Shown here: one piece after another, positions 12,128 through 23,976 of the stretch
Layout of the letters: every line of letters begins with the position of its first letter
How positions within the stretch are numbered: position 1 is the stretch's first letter
Assembly (NCBI GenBank): GCA_950022295.1
Contig: OX465595.1
Location: 72,128,770-72,192,769 of the forward strand
Length of the DNA: 64,000 nt
Reading direction: 5' to 3'
Source: Bromus sterilis
Lineage: Eukaryota > Streptophyta > Magnoliopsida > Poales > Poaceae
The notes under the pieces: model-generated
Seen by the model: only the letters and a program-made list of their open reading frames with translations
The model's database searches: none
What the model was told of the DNA's origin: nothing
Translations under genes and position numbers: made by a program

Positions 12128-12713
12128 CAGATGCCCCCATACATCCCAAAACAAATATTCAAGGAGACTCAAGCATCTAAGCTTGGGGATGCCCCGGTGC
12201 ATCCCCTTCTCCATCAACAATCATCAGTTCGTCCTTCGTCTCACTATATTTTTATCACTTCATGCGTTATGTGCTATGCTTGGAGCGTCTCGCTCTTAGG
12301 TTTCATTTTTAGTTTTCTTTAGCTTTGCTTGCTGTTCATAACAATTTAGACCCCGTCTTACTTTGTGTGGGAGAGAAACACGCTCCACTTTCAAAATCTA
12401 GAACACATCATAGGATTCTTCATGCCTATCTTTTTGCTGTTGTGTTCTTTATCTTTTCATAGCTACTGCCATGTTTAGTTTTAGTTTTAGTTTGTCTTTA
12501 TCAAGAGCCTTGGATTTTGTTTATTTTGTTGCTGGACCTCTCTTTAGTTTTCATGTTTATCTTGTTAAGAGTGTTGTTTGTTGCACTGAGTTATGTCTTG
12601 TTTTGGGAAGTAGGTAATTGAGGTTGCTATTTAATTCTAGTAGTAACTTGAAATAGTTTTGAGGTATCGATGTGAGTAATGTTTGAACTTTTGTTGTCAA
12701 GAGCTCTAGCCTA
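12128..12713 (+). other. Element B internal region, middle part
   Basis: Right copy of the ~205-bp duplication (12128-12335) followed by sequence that aligns with element D (about 33665-34045). It has no credible ORF. It stops at 12713 where element E begins. Confidence 0.7.
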
Positions 12714-14087
12714 TGATACGTCTCAAACATATCTACTTTTCCAAACACTTTTTCTATTGTTTTGCCCTCATTCTTTCATGATTTGGACGAAACTAACCCG
12801 GACTAACGCTGTTTTCAGCAGAGCTGCCTGTATGGTTTATTTGTGCGTAGGAAAATGGATTTTAGACGTCCCAGAAAATTACCTGAAAATCCACGCACCC
12901 GAAGGAGCCAGGAGCCAGAAGTGGGACCAGAAGGGAGCCCTGGGGGCCCCAGGCGCCCCCCTGGCGCGGCCAGGGGTGAGGCCGCGCCCTCTGGCCGCCT
13001 GGGCTGCTGCCCCCCTCCTCTGGTGCCCTACCGAGACTCCTATTTATCCCCGTGAAGAGAAAACCCCAGAACAGAAGTCGTTTTCCCAGTTTCCGTCGCG
13101 GAGCCGCCGCCACCCTCTGTTCTTCTTCGGGAGGGCTAATCTGGAGGCTGATTTGGCCTCCGAAGAGGGGAGATCGTCGCCATCGTCATCACCATCGCCA
13201 CTCCATCCATCCTCCATGACTTCTCTTCATATGTGTGAGTAATTCCCTGCTGTAGGAAAAGGGGATGGTAGGGATTGGATGAGTTTAATCATGTAATAGT
13301 TCGTCAGATTGTTGGGGGCATGTTGCCTATCATCTACTTTGGTGTTTATCATCTTTGCTACAATTCGTTGTTCTTAATTCTTGTCACTTTGGGCCCGAGT
13401 GCCATGTTTTCAGATCTGAACCCTATGTGTTTTCATAAATATATTTGTGTTCTAGATCCTATCTATGAGTTGTATGCACCTATTATGGTCCGCAACCGGC
13501 GATCCCAAAGGTGACAGCTTGGGACACCAAAGGGGATGGTCCATAATTTGAGGATTCCATGTATCCATTGAGTTTATTGCTTTGTTCCGGTGCTCTTTGA
13601 CAGGAGCACCTTAATCTCCATAAGTTCATTTTGGCCCCGTTCGTAGCGGGATGGTAGGACAAAAGATGTTGTGCAAGTTCTTATTGCAAGCACGCACAAC
13701 TACCTACGGGATACATGCCTATTGTTTGATATTTGCCTAGATGGTCATTGCTTTTCTGTGTGCCTTGCCCCGTGTTAGAATCTATTATATGTTTACTCTC
13801 ATCCATGCATCTCCCAACCATCCATCTCCCTAGCCTACAGTGTTTTTAATCCTGCTGGTTATTAGTTGTTACTTTTTGCTATTTACTTTTGGTGTTGCTA
13901 TCATCACTATCATATTATCGTCACCACTTATCTATCGTTGCAAGCAATTATATTTCAGGTGCGGTTGAATTGACAACTCAACTGTTAAAGCTTATAAATA
14001 CTCTTTGGCTCCCCGTGTGTCGAATCAATAAATTGGGTTAACTTACCCGCGAAGACTATATCGATCCCTTACGCCCGTGGGGCATCA
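12714..14087 (+). repeat. 5' LTR of element E
   Basis: 1374 bp, TGATACGTCTCAAAC to GGGGCATCA. The first bases resemble the B/C/D LTRs but the body differs, so this is a distinct family. A TATTTATCC promoter-like motif lies at about 13040 after a GC-rich block. Confidence 0.85.
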
Positions 14088-14099
14088 AGCAGCGTTTTC

Positions 14100-14116
14100 T
14101 GGTGCCGTTGCCGGGG
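14100..14116 (+). other. Primer binding site of element E
   Basis: TGGTGCCGTTGCCGGGG, one mismatch to the tRNA-Asp complement, 12 nt after the LTR end. Confidence 0.8.
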
Positions 14117-14174
14117 AGCATAGCAATATTTACAAGTCTACTTGAAGTATCTTGCCTGCTGCATATCATCCGCT

Positions 14175-16853
14175 ATGGGTAAGAAAGGAGACCCCAAGGT
14201 TCCGATCTTACCATCCCGTACAAGAAAAGGTACCGTTCTGAACACTAGTGCTACACTTGATTCACCTTCTGTTATGAGTAAGTTTACTTCACCACCACTA
14301 CATGATGCTTCTATTGAGTATGTTACTATGTCCGATACTTTTGATGATGCTTCCACTACTCTTGATGATGCTACTTTTCTTGGTCACTATGTTGAAACTC
14401 AGACTGCTAAGGCGGCAGCAAAATCCAAGACCGAGACCCCTGCTACCTATATTCCTACCTGCAAAACCTTTGGTTACCCGAGCTTAGATGAACTCAAGGA
14501 GAGAATCCTTGAAGATGATTATGTTACTCTTGATGATGATTTTTTCAGGGAACTCAGAGAGTGTGTCGACTCTGACCCTGGTGCTGTTAAAGAGTTGCTC
14601 AAAAGGCACGCCATGAAGAACAAAGTTACTCCTGACCCTCAATTTGCCACATCTCCTATATGCATCACTGATCCTGATTATGATTTCTTTGTTGATCTTT
14701 CACTTATATCTACAGTCGAGGTTGACCCCTTTTATGGCAGAGAAAATGATGATGCTATAGCACACTTGACCAAACTCGATGAGTTAAGCAACCTGTTCAC
14801 TACTGATGAGAAGATACGAAACTTCTATGTGGCCAAGCTTTTTCCTTTTTCTTTGAAGGAAGACGCTAAATCATGGTACGACGCACTACCTTATGGTTCC
14901 GTTAAAAGTCCTCAGGACTTAGTCAAATTCTTTGTTGATAAATATTTCCCAGCTCATCTGCAACATGCTGCTTTGCAAAGAATCTATAACTTTAAACAAT
15001 TGCAGGATGAGAAACTCCCTAAAGCTTGGGGGAGGTTTTGTGATTTACTTAAGGTTATGCCGGGACATGGAATCCCCAAGAATGAACTGCTTGATATATT
15101 TTATGCTAGTTTAACCGATGAATCCAGAATCTATCTGGATAGTTGTGCTAGTTGAGTTTTCAGGGAAAGAACACCGGACGATGCAGAAGAATTAATGTGC
15201 AAAATTGCCAAGAACTATGAAGACTGGTCCGTCCCTGAACCACTTCTGCCACCGAAAAAGAGGGGCATGCTTGTTCTGAACCCCGAAGATATGCAAGAAG
15301 CAAAGAAGTCTATAAAGGAGAAAGGTATTAAAGCCGAAGACGTGAAGAATTTACCGCCTATTGAGAAGTTGTGTGAGCCTACTAATCACCCTCCCTTGGT
15401 AGAGGTACACTCTCTATTAGACTTTACTGAAAGTGACATCCCTAAAGGTAAGTCTCCTGACCAATGTTTAGATGAGCTTGATAATTTTATTGTCAAGCAA
15501 GACCATTTTAATAGGAAGTTACAAAGTCAGTTGCATGATAATTCTCTTGCTATCAAAAGTTTATGTGATGTTCTAGAAAGAACAGTTAATGATGTTAAAT
15601 GTCTTGTTAAGCATTTTCATATGGTTCAAACTCATCTTGAACAAATTTCTAATGTGCAAAAAGATTTGCTTGCTAATAATGCCAAACAGGAAATACAAGC
15701 TTATGGAATCAAAACTAGGGGTGGAACACACACCCAGGACCCACTCTATCCTGAGGGGCATCCAAAGAGGATCGAGCAAGATTCGAAAGTACAAGAAGAA
15801 GACGAGACTTTTAGCTCTCCGAAGAAAAAGAAGAAGAAGAAACACAAGGAGGCTGACAATCCCGGTGATCCTATTACAAGTGAAAAGCCAGTTGTTGATC
15901 CTAACAGCATATCTACCTCTGATTCTGAAACAGAAGACGGTGCTGAGCCACAAGAAAAGGACGCTGAGAAGGATGATTCTCCCAAGGTAAGAGAAGAAGA
16001 AGCACCCGATAAACGCAAGAGGTACTCTAAAGAAGACTTCATCGCAAAGAGACATGGGAAGGAAAGAGAACCATGGATACGAAAAACCATTCCCTTTCCA
16101 GGTAAGTCCCTCAAATCTAAAGAAGAAGAGCATTATAATAAATTTTGCGAATGGATGAAACCTCTTTTTCTTCAAATTCCTTTGACTGATGCTATTAAGT
16201 TACCTCCTTATTCGAAATATATGAAAGATATTGTTGCTAATAAAAGAAAAGTTCCTAATGAGGCAATATCTACTATGCTTGCTAACTACTCTTTCAGTGG
16301 CAAGATTCCTAAGAAGCTCGGCGATCCAGGTATATCCACCATTCCTTGCCCCATAAAGAATAATTACGTCAGAACTGCTTTATGTGATCTTGGTGCAGGA
16401 GTGAGTGTTATGCCCTTCTCTCTTTACAAAAGGCTTTGTTTAGAGAAACTAATCCCTACAGATATCTCCCTTCAGATGGCTGACAAGTCAACAGCTGTCC
16501 CAATAGGTATTTGTGAGGATGTACCCGTTGAAGTTGCTAACTGTTTGATCCTTACAGATTTTGTTGTGCTTGACATGCCCGAGGATGGGAGCATGTCCAT
16601 TATTCTTGGTAGACCTTTTATTAACACCGCAGGTGCTATCATTGATTGCAATAAAGGAAAGGTCACCTTCAACGTTGACGATAAAGAACACACGGTGTAT
16701 TTTCCAAAGAAGATCGACAAGAGGCATGTCCTTAACTCTATAGAGAATATTGAGACCGTGAAGATTGGTGAATGGGACTGTCCACTACATGTGCACCACA
16801 AATACAAAACCATTATGGTGGGGACAATGTCCATTAAAGTAAAGGTGCAATGA
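14175..16853 (+). pseudogene. gag-pro: Athila-type gag-protease polyprotein of E, one stop
   Basis: First ATG at 14175 (MGKKGD). One frame runs to 16853 except for a TGA at 15153-15155. The gag core lies around residues 215-330 (FYVAKLFPFSLKEDAKSWY ... FFVDKYFP), the Athila signature. A helical, charged spacer follows, with a lysine run coded at 15826-15843. The aspartic protease motif CDLGAGVSVMP is near residue 737, with the flap-like IILGRPF segment downstream. Nothing encodes reverse transcriptase after the stop at 16853. If intact it would assemble particles and cleave itself but need another element for copying and integration. Confidence 0.85.
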
Positions 16854-17626
16854 TCATTTCATAAGAGGGGAGACTTTTTGTTCTATATATCGCCGGTTTG
16901 TTGGTAAGACTTGATCAACCTTGCTAGTGGGCTTGTTTAAGCTTGTTATGTTTTCATTTGCTTTAGCTTTCATTCTCTTTGATGTACCAAGTTTTTATGT
17001 TTTTGAAGCTTCACGATACTAATCACTGTTTTAAGTTTTCAGAAAGTTTTGCAGCTTTTTGAACTCCGAGAAATTTTCAACAGTGAAGTTTTCAGAAAAA
17101 TTCCAGAAAAATAAATAAAAAATTTCCATGCCGGGAGTGACCCAGAGGCACCTGGGGCTGACCAAGGGGGGCCACCAGTGGCCCAGGCGGCCAGCTGGCG
17201 CGGCCTGCCCCCTGGCCGCGCCCACAGGGCGCCTGGGGCCCCCAGGGCAGCCAGCCAGGTATGTCTTCTTCCCACTCCTTCCTCTCTCTCCAAAAACACG
17301 AGTTCTGCTCCAGTTCTTGCGTTCTTGCTGTTCCTGGAGGCGATTTTCGATCTCTCTCTATAGCCCACCATTCGAGCTGAAATTTTGAGCAAATACTCCC
17401 TGGTATGTAACTCCTTCACCCCTCCAATTAGATTTTTGATTGGTGGCTTCATTTGTGAGTATTTAGTAGTTTTTTGGTGCTGTTTACATGAGCTTGCATG
17501 CATGTGTAGAATTTTATTTTCCAAGTTTTGATGCAAGTTTATGCCTTAGGTAAGTGAGTTGAGTAGTTTTCCTTAACTCACTTTTTTTAAATCCTTGTTT
17601 TTTGCAATTTGTCAAAAATTTCAGAA
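16854..17626 (+). other. Non-coding region of element E
   Basis: AT-rich sequence with a GC-rich block (17130-17260) that resembles the GGCGCGGCC..GGGCGCC leader found in the LTRs of this clade. C/T-rich and splice-like motifs occur (GCCAGCCAG/GTATGT at about 17255; TTGTCAAAAATTTCAG just before 17627). No ORF is supported. Confidence 0.5.
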
Positions 17627-17748
17627 ATGAGTTTGCTAGGAAGAGCCAAGGGGTGGCTTGGGAAGAAAAGGCCCGAGCGCTCCGATCGAGTTACAAGAGC
17701 TTCAGCTTCACCCTCGACTGCTAGGGTGAGCTACAACGAAGATCATGT
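17627..17748 (+). pseudogene. Start of a second ORF of element E, truncated
   Basis: ATG at 17627 follows an AG acceptor-like sequence. The encoded peptide starts MSLLGRAKGWLGKKRPERSD and is basic. The frame is cut by the junction at 17748 and continues into unrelated element B sequence. I do not recognise a domain; it could be the distal extra ORF found in some Athila-type elements. Confidence 0.5.
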
Positions 17749-17975
17749 GCCCTTAGTGATAGGTGGCCTATTTTGGGCAATCTGTGTTTATTTTCAAAAA
17801 CCCACAAAACTAGTTGAGAACTCTAGCTACTAGATGGATCACTACTCTTCTGAGGGGTCGGATATTAGAGTACACTCACGTACCATGAGTCGAGGATGCG
17901 CAAGGATAACCAAACCCCCATACACTCCACCTCGGGGTACTTGTCTCATTGTGAACCTCCTCATTAGATTGAGAG

Positions 17976-18257
17976 TTACCGATCATAAGTGCATGAGTTC
18001 TTCGGACTAATGTAAATATTGAAAGCTGACACTTCCACCTCCTCATATTTGCTAGCCTCTCCTGTGCCGTGCATTGCCTCCTTCTCACTGCGAGAGTTTG
18101 CGTCCACCTTCGCCGGTACATCCAAACCCTTGGCATGATACGCTCTGTCATCATAAACCTCCTTATATCTTTCCTCAAAACAGCCACCATACCTACCTAT
18201 CAAGGCATTTCCATAGCCTTTCAGAGATATATTGCCATGCAACTTCCACCTCTTCAT
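17976..18257 (-). CDS. Conserved small antisense ORF, copy in B
   Basis: ATG at 18257; 93 residues, beginning MKRWKLHGN and containing KGYGNALIGRYGGCFEERYK and AYHAKG. Matching ORFs with ATG at the same place occur in C (22273-22524) and D (34297-34548), always antisense to the element. It is basic with no known domain. The sense strand is also open here in all three copies, so true coding is unproven. Confidence 0.3.
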   Translation of the reverse strand: MKRWKLHGNISLKGYGNALIGRYGGCFEERYKEVYDDRAYHAKGLDVPAKVDANSRSEKEAMHGTGEASKYEEVEVSAFNIYISPKNSCTYDR

Positions 18258-18414
18258 GACATGATCTTCATGTCATACATGTTCCTGCTACACTGGCAGC
18301 GGCATACATTGCATACATCATGATAGTTACATCTTCTTTATGATTTGAGTACCTTGTAAAGTGTGAAAGATCTTCTATACCCTCTTGTAAATTAGAGTGT
18401 TGCCCTTAAGTGAG

Positions 18415-18560
18415 GAAAAGATCCCAAAGTGGACAAAACAAAAGATCCCAAAGAGGACAAATGAGAGTTACATAGAAAGAGCCATTGAGGCCACCAAAAA
18501 ATACAAAAAAAAGAAAAAAGAGAAAAAAAGAAATAAAAAGAGAGAAAGGGGCAACACTAC
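18415..18560 (+). repeat. Purine-rich tract in 3' domain of B
   Basis: Repeated GATCCCAAAG(A/T)GGACAAA units (18419 onward) followed by an A/G-rich run to about 18550. Equivalent tracts occur in C (about 21960-22130, as C/T on plus) and D (about 34785-34915). It may be a secondary polypurine tract for plus-strand priming, or only low-complexity sequence. Confidence 0.55.
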
Positions 18561-19338
18561 TATCCTTTTGAAAGATCCACACTAGTACTCCCTCTTATCA
18601 TTGTACTCCATAGAGATGATCATGCATATAGCTATGTGGGGACCTTCACACTATAGAACTTGGTTTGCATATTCCAAGGATGAGCCTCCTCAAAAGAGCT
18701 CTAGGTATTCATGAGCGAGCAAGTTAGATGCACCCCCACTAGTTCCATTGGAGAGCTTTTCAGCTCATATGTGCATCCGTTGCATGGCAATCCCTACTCC
18801 GCACATCATATCTATCATTTGGCCTTCTCGCCTATGATTGTCCTCATTGATGTGAGCCTTTCTCACCTTTTTGACTTGCTCCTCCACCATATTCTCTCTT
18901 TGCCATCCTAAGTGTAAACTCTCGTGCTTACGCTCATCCATTGCATGAGTGCTCAAAATATCGAAAAGGAGGATCAAATTGACTTGTACCTGGCTAGTGG
19001 TCTGGGGAGGAGTCAAGATAAGATTCCAAAGAAGACCAAGTGTGAAACTTTAGTAGATTGAGTTCTCAACACAAAAATACTTTTTCTCGTATTCCCTATC
19101 CCCCTTCTTGCATGCAAACACCATTTGGAGGCATTCGAGTCACAGACAGCGAGAGATCTTGCACCTAATGTTCTTTCGTTGCTTGTTTCAATGCTAATAT
19201 AGACTCTTGAATGTTATGAATTGCATTGAATTACATACCTTGATTGCTTTACTTTTCAAAGTCCTTATATGGTTGCTAGCATGTCACCATAGAAATTATG
19301 CCTGTTATCATTTACCTACTCGAGGACGAGCAGGAATT

Positions 19339-19352
19339 AAGCTTGGGGATGT
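19339..19352 (+). other. Polypurine tract of element B
   Basis: AAGCTTGGGGATGT directly abuts the 3' LTR start TGATACGT. An identical tract abuts the 3' LTR of C. Confidence 0.8.
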
Positions 19353-20174
19353 TGATACGTCTCAAACGTATCGATAATTTCTGCTTGCTCCATGCATGTT
19401 TTGTGTGATATTGCTATGATCTAGATACACTTTCATACACTTTTGATCATATTTGGACTAACCTACTAACTCAGTGCACCCCAGTGCGAGTTCCTATTTT
19501 CTGCTGTTTTTCTATTCCAGGTTTCCCCCATATTAAAAATTCTCCAAAAATTCGGGAAAATTGGATAAAAATCAGCATAACGGAGTCTTCTAGAAGCACC
19601 CAAGTGGGGCCAGAGGGACACCACCAGGGGCCTGTCCGCGCCAGGGGGGGCGCCTGGACCCCTGGTGGCCCCCCTTCGCCTATTTATTCTCCGTCACGAG
19701 GAAACTCCGATGAGAGAACCCTATTTCGCAAATTCTCCTCAGTTCCGCTCCCATCGCGCTTCCAAGATCGGGACCACCCTCAGGATCCTTCCCGACACCC
19801 TGCCGGCCGGAGGATCGACTTCCGGGAGCTTCTCCTCCACCATGGACACTTCCCGAATGTGCCATGAGTAGTCTACCTTGGACCATGGGTCCGTGATCAG
19901 TAGCTATGTGATGTTCTCCTCCCCTCTTTGTTCTTCATGGTTTAGACCTCGTCAGCTGCCCTACATGATCGAGGCACATATGTAATTCTTTCTGCTTTTG
20001 CTATGCTGAGTTTGATGGGATCTGATGGATTATGAGATTATGTTCAGATTGTGATAGAGTAATATAATTGGTTCTTATCTTTTGTATTTTTGTTCTGAAG
20101 TAATTCTTGCATGTTCTCCGTTGCTATTTATTGCTTTGGCCAAGTGGTAGGTAGTGACTCCAAGAGGGAATGTT
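19353..20174 (+). repeat. 3' LTR of element B, truncated
   Basis: It matches the first ~820 bp of the 5' LTR (4029 onward), with a shorter GC-rich block. It breaks at about 20174, after CCAAGAGGGAATGTT. Confidence 0.85.
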
Positions 20175-20210
20175 GTTTTCCCTTAAGCACCGTTACAAGC
20201 ACCGTTACAT
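20175..20210. other. Filler DNA at B/C inverted LTR junction
   Basis: 36 bases containing scrambled copies of nearby LTR sequence (GTTTTCCC, AAGCACCGTTACAAGCACCG). The same words occur within 60 bp to the right in normal order. This is the pattern of templated filler made during end-joining or template switching. Confidence 0.65.
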
Positions 20211-21205
20211 AAAGTAAACAATCCTTGTAACCGCGGTTACAAGCATCGTTGTTTTCCCCCTTGTGGCAACAACACATCCCCTAGACTCATGTTTCTGTCA
20301 CTCAAGCGTGTCATCGGGGGGCATGAACCCACAATCTAGCACAACGTTCCCTCTTGGAGTCACTACCTACTACTTGGCCAAAGCAATAAACAGCAACGGA
20401 GAACATGCAAGAATTACTTAGGAACAAAAATATAAGAGATAAAAACCAAATATATTACTCTATCACAATCTGAACATAATCTCATAATCCATCAGATCCC
20501 TCCAAACTCAGCATAGCAACAGCAGAAATATTACAAAGGTGCCTCGATCATGTAGGGCAGCTCACGAGGTCTAAACAATGAAGATCAAAGAGGGGAGGAG
20601 AACATCACATAGCTACTGATCACGTACCTATGGTCCAAGGAAAACTACTCACGAGACATCCGGGGAGCATCCATGGTGGAGAGGAGAGTCCCAGAGGTCA
20701 ATCCTCCCTCCGGCAGGGTGCCGGGAAGAGGTCTTCTGGTGCTCCCGATCTTCGGAAGCGCGGAGGCGGCGGAACAGAGGCGAGTTTGCGGAATAGGGTT
20801 CCTCCTCTGGAGTTTCCCCGTGACGGAGAATAAATAGGCGAAGGGGGGCAGCCAGAGGTGGACCAGGGGCCCCAGGCACCCCCCTGGCGCGGCCAGGGGT
20901 GGGGCCGCGCCGGGTGGCCGCCTGGGCCCCCCTGGCTCCCCTCTGGCCCCTCCTGGGCTCTTCTCGAAGCTTTCTGTACGCTGATTTTTCCTGTATTTTT
21001 TCTGGAATTTTTCTGGCACTTTTTATATGGGGGAAAACTGAAATAGAAAAACAGCAGAAAACAGGAACTGGCACTGTGGTGCACTGAGTTAATAGGTTAG
21101 TCCAAATATGATCAAAAGTGTATGAAAGTGTATCTAGATCATAGCAATATCACACAAAACATGCATGGAGCAAGCAGAAATTATAGATACGTTTTGGACG
21201 TATCA
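20211..21205 (-). repeat. 3' LTR of element C, truncated
   Basis: Minus-strand start TGATACGTCCAAAACG at 21205. It lacks the last ~600 bp next to the primer side. It faces the B 3' LTR tail-to-tail, forming a long inverted repeat. The 20-bp palindrome lies at 20224-20243, 13 bp from the break. Confidence 0.85.
20224..20243. repeat. 20-bp perfect palindrome in 3' LTR of C
   Basis: Same sequence as in A and B. It is adjacent to the rearrangement breakpoint at 20210/20211. Confidence 0.95.
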
Positions 21206-21219
21206 ACATCCCCAAGCTT
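21206..21219 (-). other. Polypurine tract of element C
   Basis: The minus strand reads AAGCTTGGGGATGT next to the 3' LTR start. Confidence 0.8.
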
Positions 21220-22272
21220 AATTCCTGATCGTCCTCGAGTAGGTAAATGACAACAACATAATTTTTGTGGTGACAGTCTAGCAACCATAAAAGAACTTTG
21301 AAAAGTAAAGCAATCAAGGTTAGAGATTCAATTCAAGTCATAACATGCAAGAGTCTATATTAACATTGAAACAAGTAACAAAAGAACAATAGGTGCAAGA
21401 GCTCTCGCTATCCGTGACTGGAATGTCTCCAAATGGTGTTTGCGTGCAAGAAGGCGGATAGGGAATACGATAAAAAGTAATGTTTGTGTTCTTTGGAATC
21501 TTATCTTGACTCGTCCCCAGACCACTAGCCAGGTACAAGTCAATTTGATCCACTCCTTTTCGATATTTTGAGCACTCATGCAATGGATGAGCGTAAGCAC
21601 GAGAGTTGACACTTAAGATGGCAAAGAGAAAAGTATGGTGGAGGAGGAAGACAAAAAGGATGAGAAAGGCTCACATCAATGAGGACAATAATAGGCAAGG
21701 GATGCCAAATGATAGATATGATGTGAGGAGTAGGGATTTCCATGCAACGGATGCACATACGAGCTAAGAAGCTCTCCAAAGGAACTAGTGGGGGTGCATC
21801 TAACTTGCTTGCTCATGAAGACCTAGAGATCGTTTGAGGAGGCTCATCCTTGGAATATGCAAGCCAAGTTCTATAGTGTGAAGGTCCCCACATAGCTATA
21901 TGCATAATGATCATCTCTATGGAGTACAAAGATATAAATGGAGTACTAGTGTGGATCTCTCAAAAGAATAGTAGTGTTGCCCCTTTCTCTCTTTTTATTT
22001 CTTTTTCTCTTTTTTCCAATTTTTTGTATTTTTTTGTGGCCTCAATGGCTCTTTCTATTTAACTCTCATTTGTCCTCTTTGGGATCTTTTAATGTGTCCA
22101 CTTTGGGATCTTTTCCTCACTTAAGGGCAACACTCTATTTTACAAGAAGGTAAAGGAGATCTTTCACACTTTACAAGGTACTCAAAACATAAAGAAGATG
22201 TAACTATCATGATGTATGCAATGTATGTCGCTACCAGTGTAGCAAGAACATGTATGACATGAAGATCAAGTC

Positions 22273-22524
22273 ATGAAGAGGTGGAAGTTGCATGGCAATA
22301 TAACTCGGAAAGGCTATGGAAATGCCTTGATAGGTAGGTATGGTGGCTGTTTTGAGGGAAGATATAAGGAGGCTTATGATGACAGAGCGTATCATGCCAA
22401 GGGTTTTGATGTACCGGCGAAGGTGGACACCAACTCTCGGAGTGAGAAGAAGGCAATGCATGGCACGGGAGAGGCTAGCAAAATATGGGAAGGTGGAAGT
22501 GTCAACTTTCAATACTTACATTAG
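22273..22524 (+). CDS. Conserved small antisense ORF, copy in C
   Basis: ATG at 22273, 83 residues, antisense to element C. It shares KGYGNALIGRYGGCFE.RYKE, YDDRAYHAKG, DVPAKVD and GTGEASK with the copies in B and D; the C-terminus differs. The minus strand is open over the same interval (22231-22512). Confidence 0.3.
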   Translation: MKRWKLHGNITRKGYGNALIGRYGGCFEGRYKEAYDDRAYHAKGFDVPAKVDTNSRSEKKAMHGTGEASKIWEGGSVNFQYLH

Positions 22525-23950
22525 TCCGAAGAACTCATGCACTTATTATCGGTAACTCTCAATCTAATAAGGAGGTTCACAAAGAGACAAGTACCCCGAG
22601 GAGGAGTGTATGGGGGTTTGGTTTCCTTGCGCATCCTCGACTCATGGTACGTGAGTGTTCTCTGATATTCGACTCCTCAGAAGAGTAGTGATCCATCTAG
22701 TAGCTAGAGTTCTCAACTAGTTTTGTAGGTTTTGAAAATACACACGGATTGCCCAAAATACGACACCTATCACTAATAGGCAAGAGCTCTTGACACCAAA
22801 AGTTCAAACATTACTCACAACAATACCTCAAAACTATTGCAAGTTACTACTAAAATTAAATAGCAACCTCAATTACCTACTTTCAAAACAAGACACAACT
22901 CAGTGCAACAACCAACTCTCTTTAACAAGATAAACATGAAAACTAAAAAGAGTTCCAGCAACAAACTAAACAAAAGCCAAGGCTCTTTATAAAGACAAAC
23001 TAAGACTAAAACTAAACATGGCAGTAGCTATGAAAAGATAAAGAACACACAACAGCAAAAAGATAAGCAGGAAAAATCCTATGATGTGTTCTAGATTTTG
23101 AAAGTGGAGCATGTTTCTCTCCCACACAAAGTAAGAAGGGATCTAATTTGTTATGAACAGCAAGCAAAGCTAAATAAAACTAAAAAACAAAACCTAAGAG
23201 AGAGACGTTCCAAGCATAGCACATAACGCATGAAGTGATAAAAATATAGTGAGACGAAGGACAAACTGATGATTGTTGATGGAGAAGGGGATGCACGGGG
23301 GCATCCCCAAGCTTAGACGCTTGAGTCTCCTTGAATATTTATTGGGGATGCATGGGGGCATCCCCAAGCTTGAGCGCTTGACACTCTTGGATCTTCTTTC
23401 ATCATCTTCCATCACACACTTGAAAACTCCCTTCATACATAACTCATCATAAGTTGATTAGAGAGGTTAGTGCCCTTAATAAATAATTTTTTTCCCAATG
23501 GATATAAAGATAATCTTGAAGATCTACTGTTTCTCAAGAGTGCCAAAAAGTTTTTGCAAAGAAAAAGCAAGCTTAAGGTTTGCAAAAGTTAGGAGAGACA
23601 AAACGTGGCAGAATATGTGAAAAACAGAACAGCAGATAGTAAAGAATTTTTTAGGGGCACTTCTGCAAATAAAATCAAAAAACTCAGAACATACGGAAGT
23701 TTCGTAATTGTATAGAGCATACTGTGTAAAAATTTCAGCTCAAAAAGATGAACTGGGATTTCTCTGGAATTTTTCTGGTCACAAGGACAGAATCTGTTTT
23801 CTGGACAGCATGTCACAACTTTTACTTCCCTTGCCGTAAGAGGCTATAACTTGGCACAAAGCTGAATAATAAAGATACAATGATGTTTCTACAGAAGTAA
23901 CAATCATCAAGACACAACAAAATAAAAAAGAAAACTCCTAAATTCGTTGC

Positions 23951-23976
23951 GGGCTGCCTCCCGAAAGCGCTTCTTT
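23951..23976 (-). other. Conserved GCGCTT...GGGAGGCAGCCC block, copy in C
   Basis: It sits downstream of the C coding region on the minus strand, as in B and D. Confidence 0.55.

Larger units (their letters stand above)
12714..17748 (+). mobile_element. Element E: Athila-like gag-protease element, 3' truncated
   Basis: 5' LTR 12714-14087, primer site 14100-14116, gag-protease 14175-16853, then a non-coding region and the start of a second ORF at 17627. At 17748 it stops abruptly and element B resumes. There is no polypurine tract, 3' LTR, reverse transcriptase or integrase. Compared with D, the B sequence at the right junction has lost the few bases expected next to the insertion point, so a deletion removed the 3' end. 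Confidence 0.8.
17749..19352 (+). other. 3' domain of element B
   Basis: It aligns with the 3' domains of C (21206-22790, minus) and D (34045-35113). It holds a conserved segment open in both directions (about 17976-18323), a purine-rich tract (18415-18560), and the polypurine tract at 19339-19352. The high conservation among copies contrasts with their different coding regions. Confidence 0.75.
4029..20174 (+). mobile_element. Element B: Athila-like non-autonomous retrotransposon
   Basis: Plus-strand element with 5' LTR 4029-5669, tRNA-Asp-type primer site, degenerate gag, long non-coding 3' domain, polypurine tract at 19339-19352 and truncated 3' LTR 19353-20174. It is interrupted by a chromovirus-type solo LTR (7476-12127) and by element E (12714-17748); outside these the parts align in order with element D. 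No reverse transcriptase or integrase is present. The right end is lost in a fusion with element C, so no target duplication can be read. Confidence 0.85.

Noticed and set aside
16472..16834. 120-codon frame antisense to the element E protease
   Set aside because: Shadow of a strongly supported protease frame; no independent evidence.
18397..18585. Lys-rich 62-codon frame
   Set aside because: It is a translation of the purine-rich tract and not conserved as a frame in D or C.
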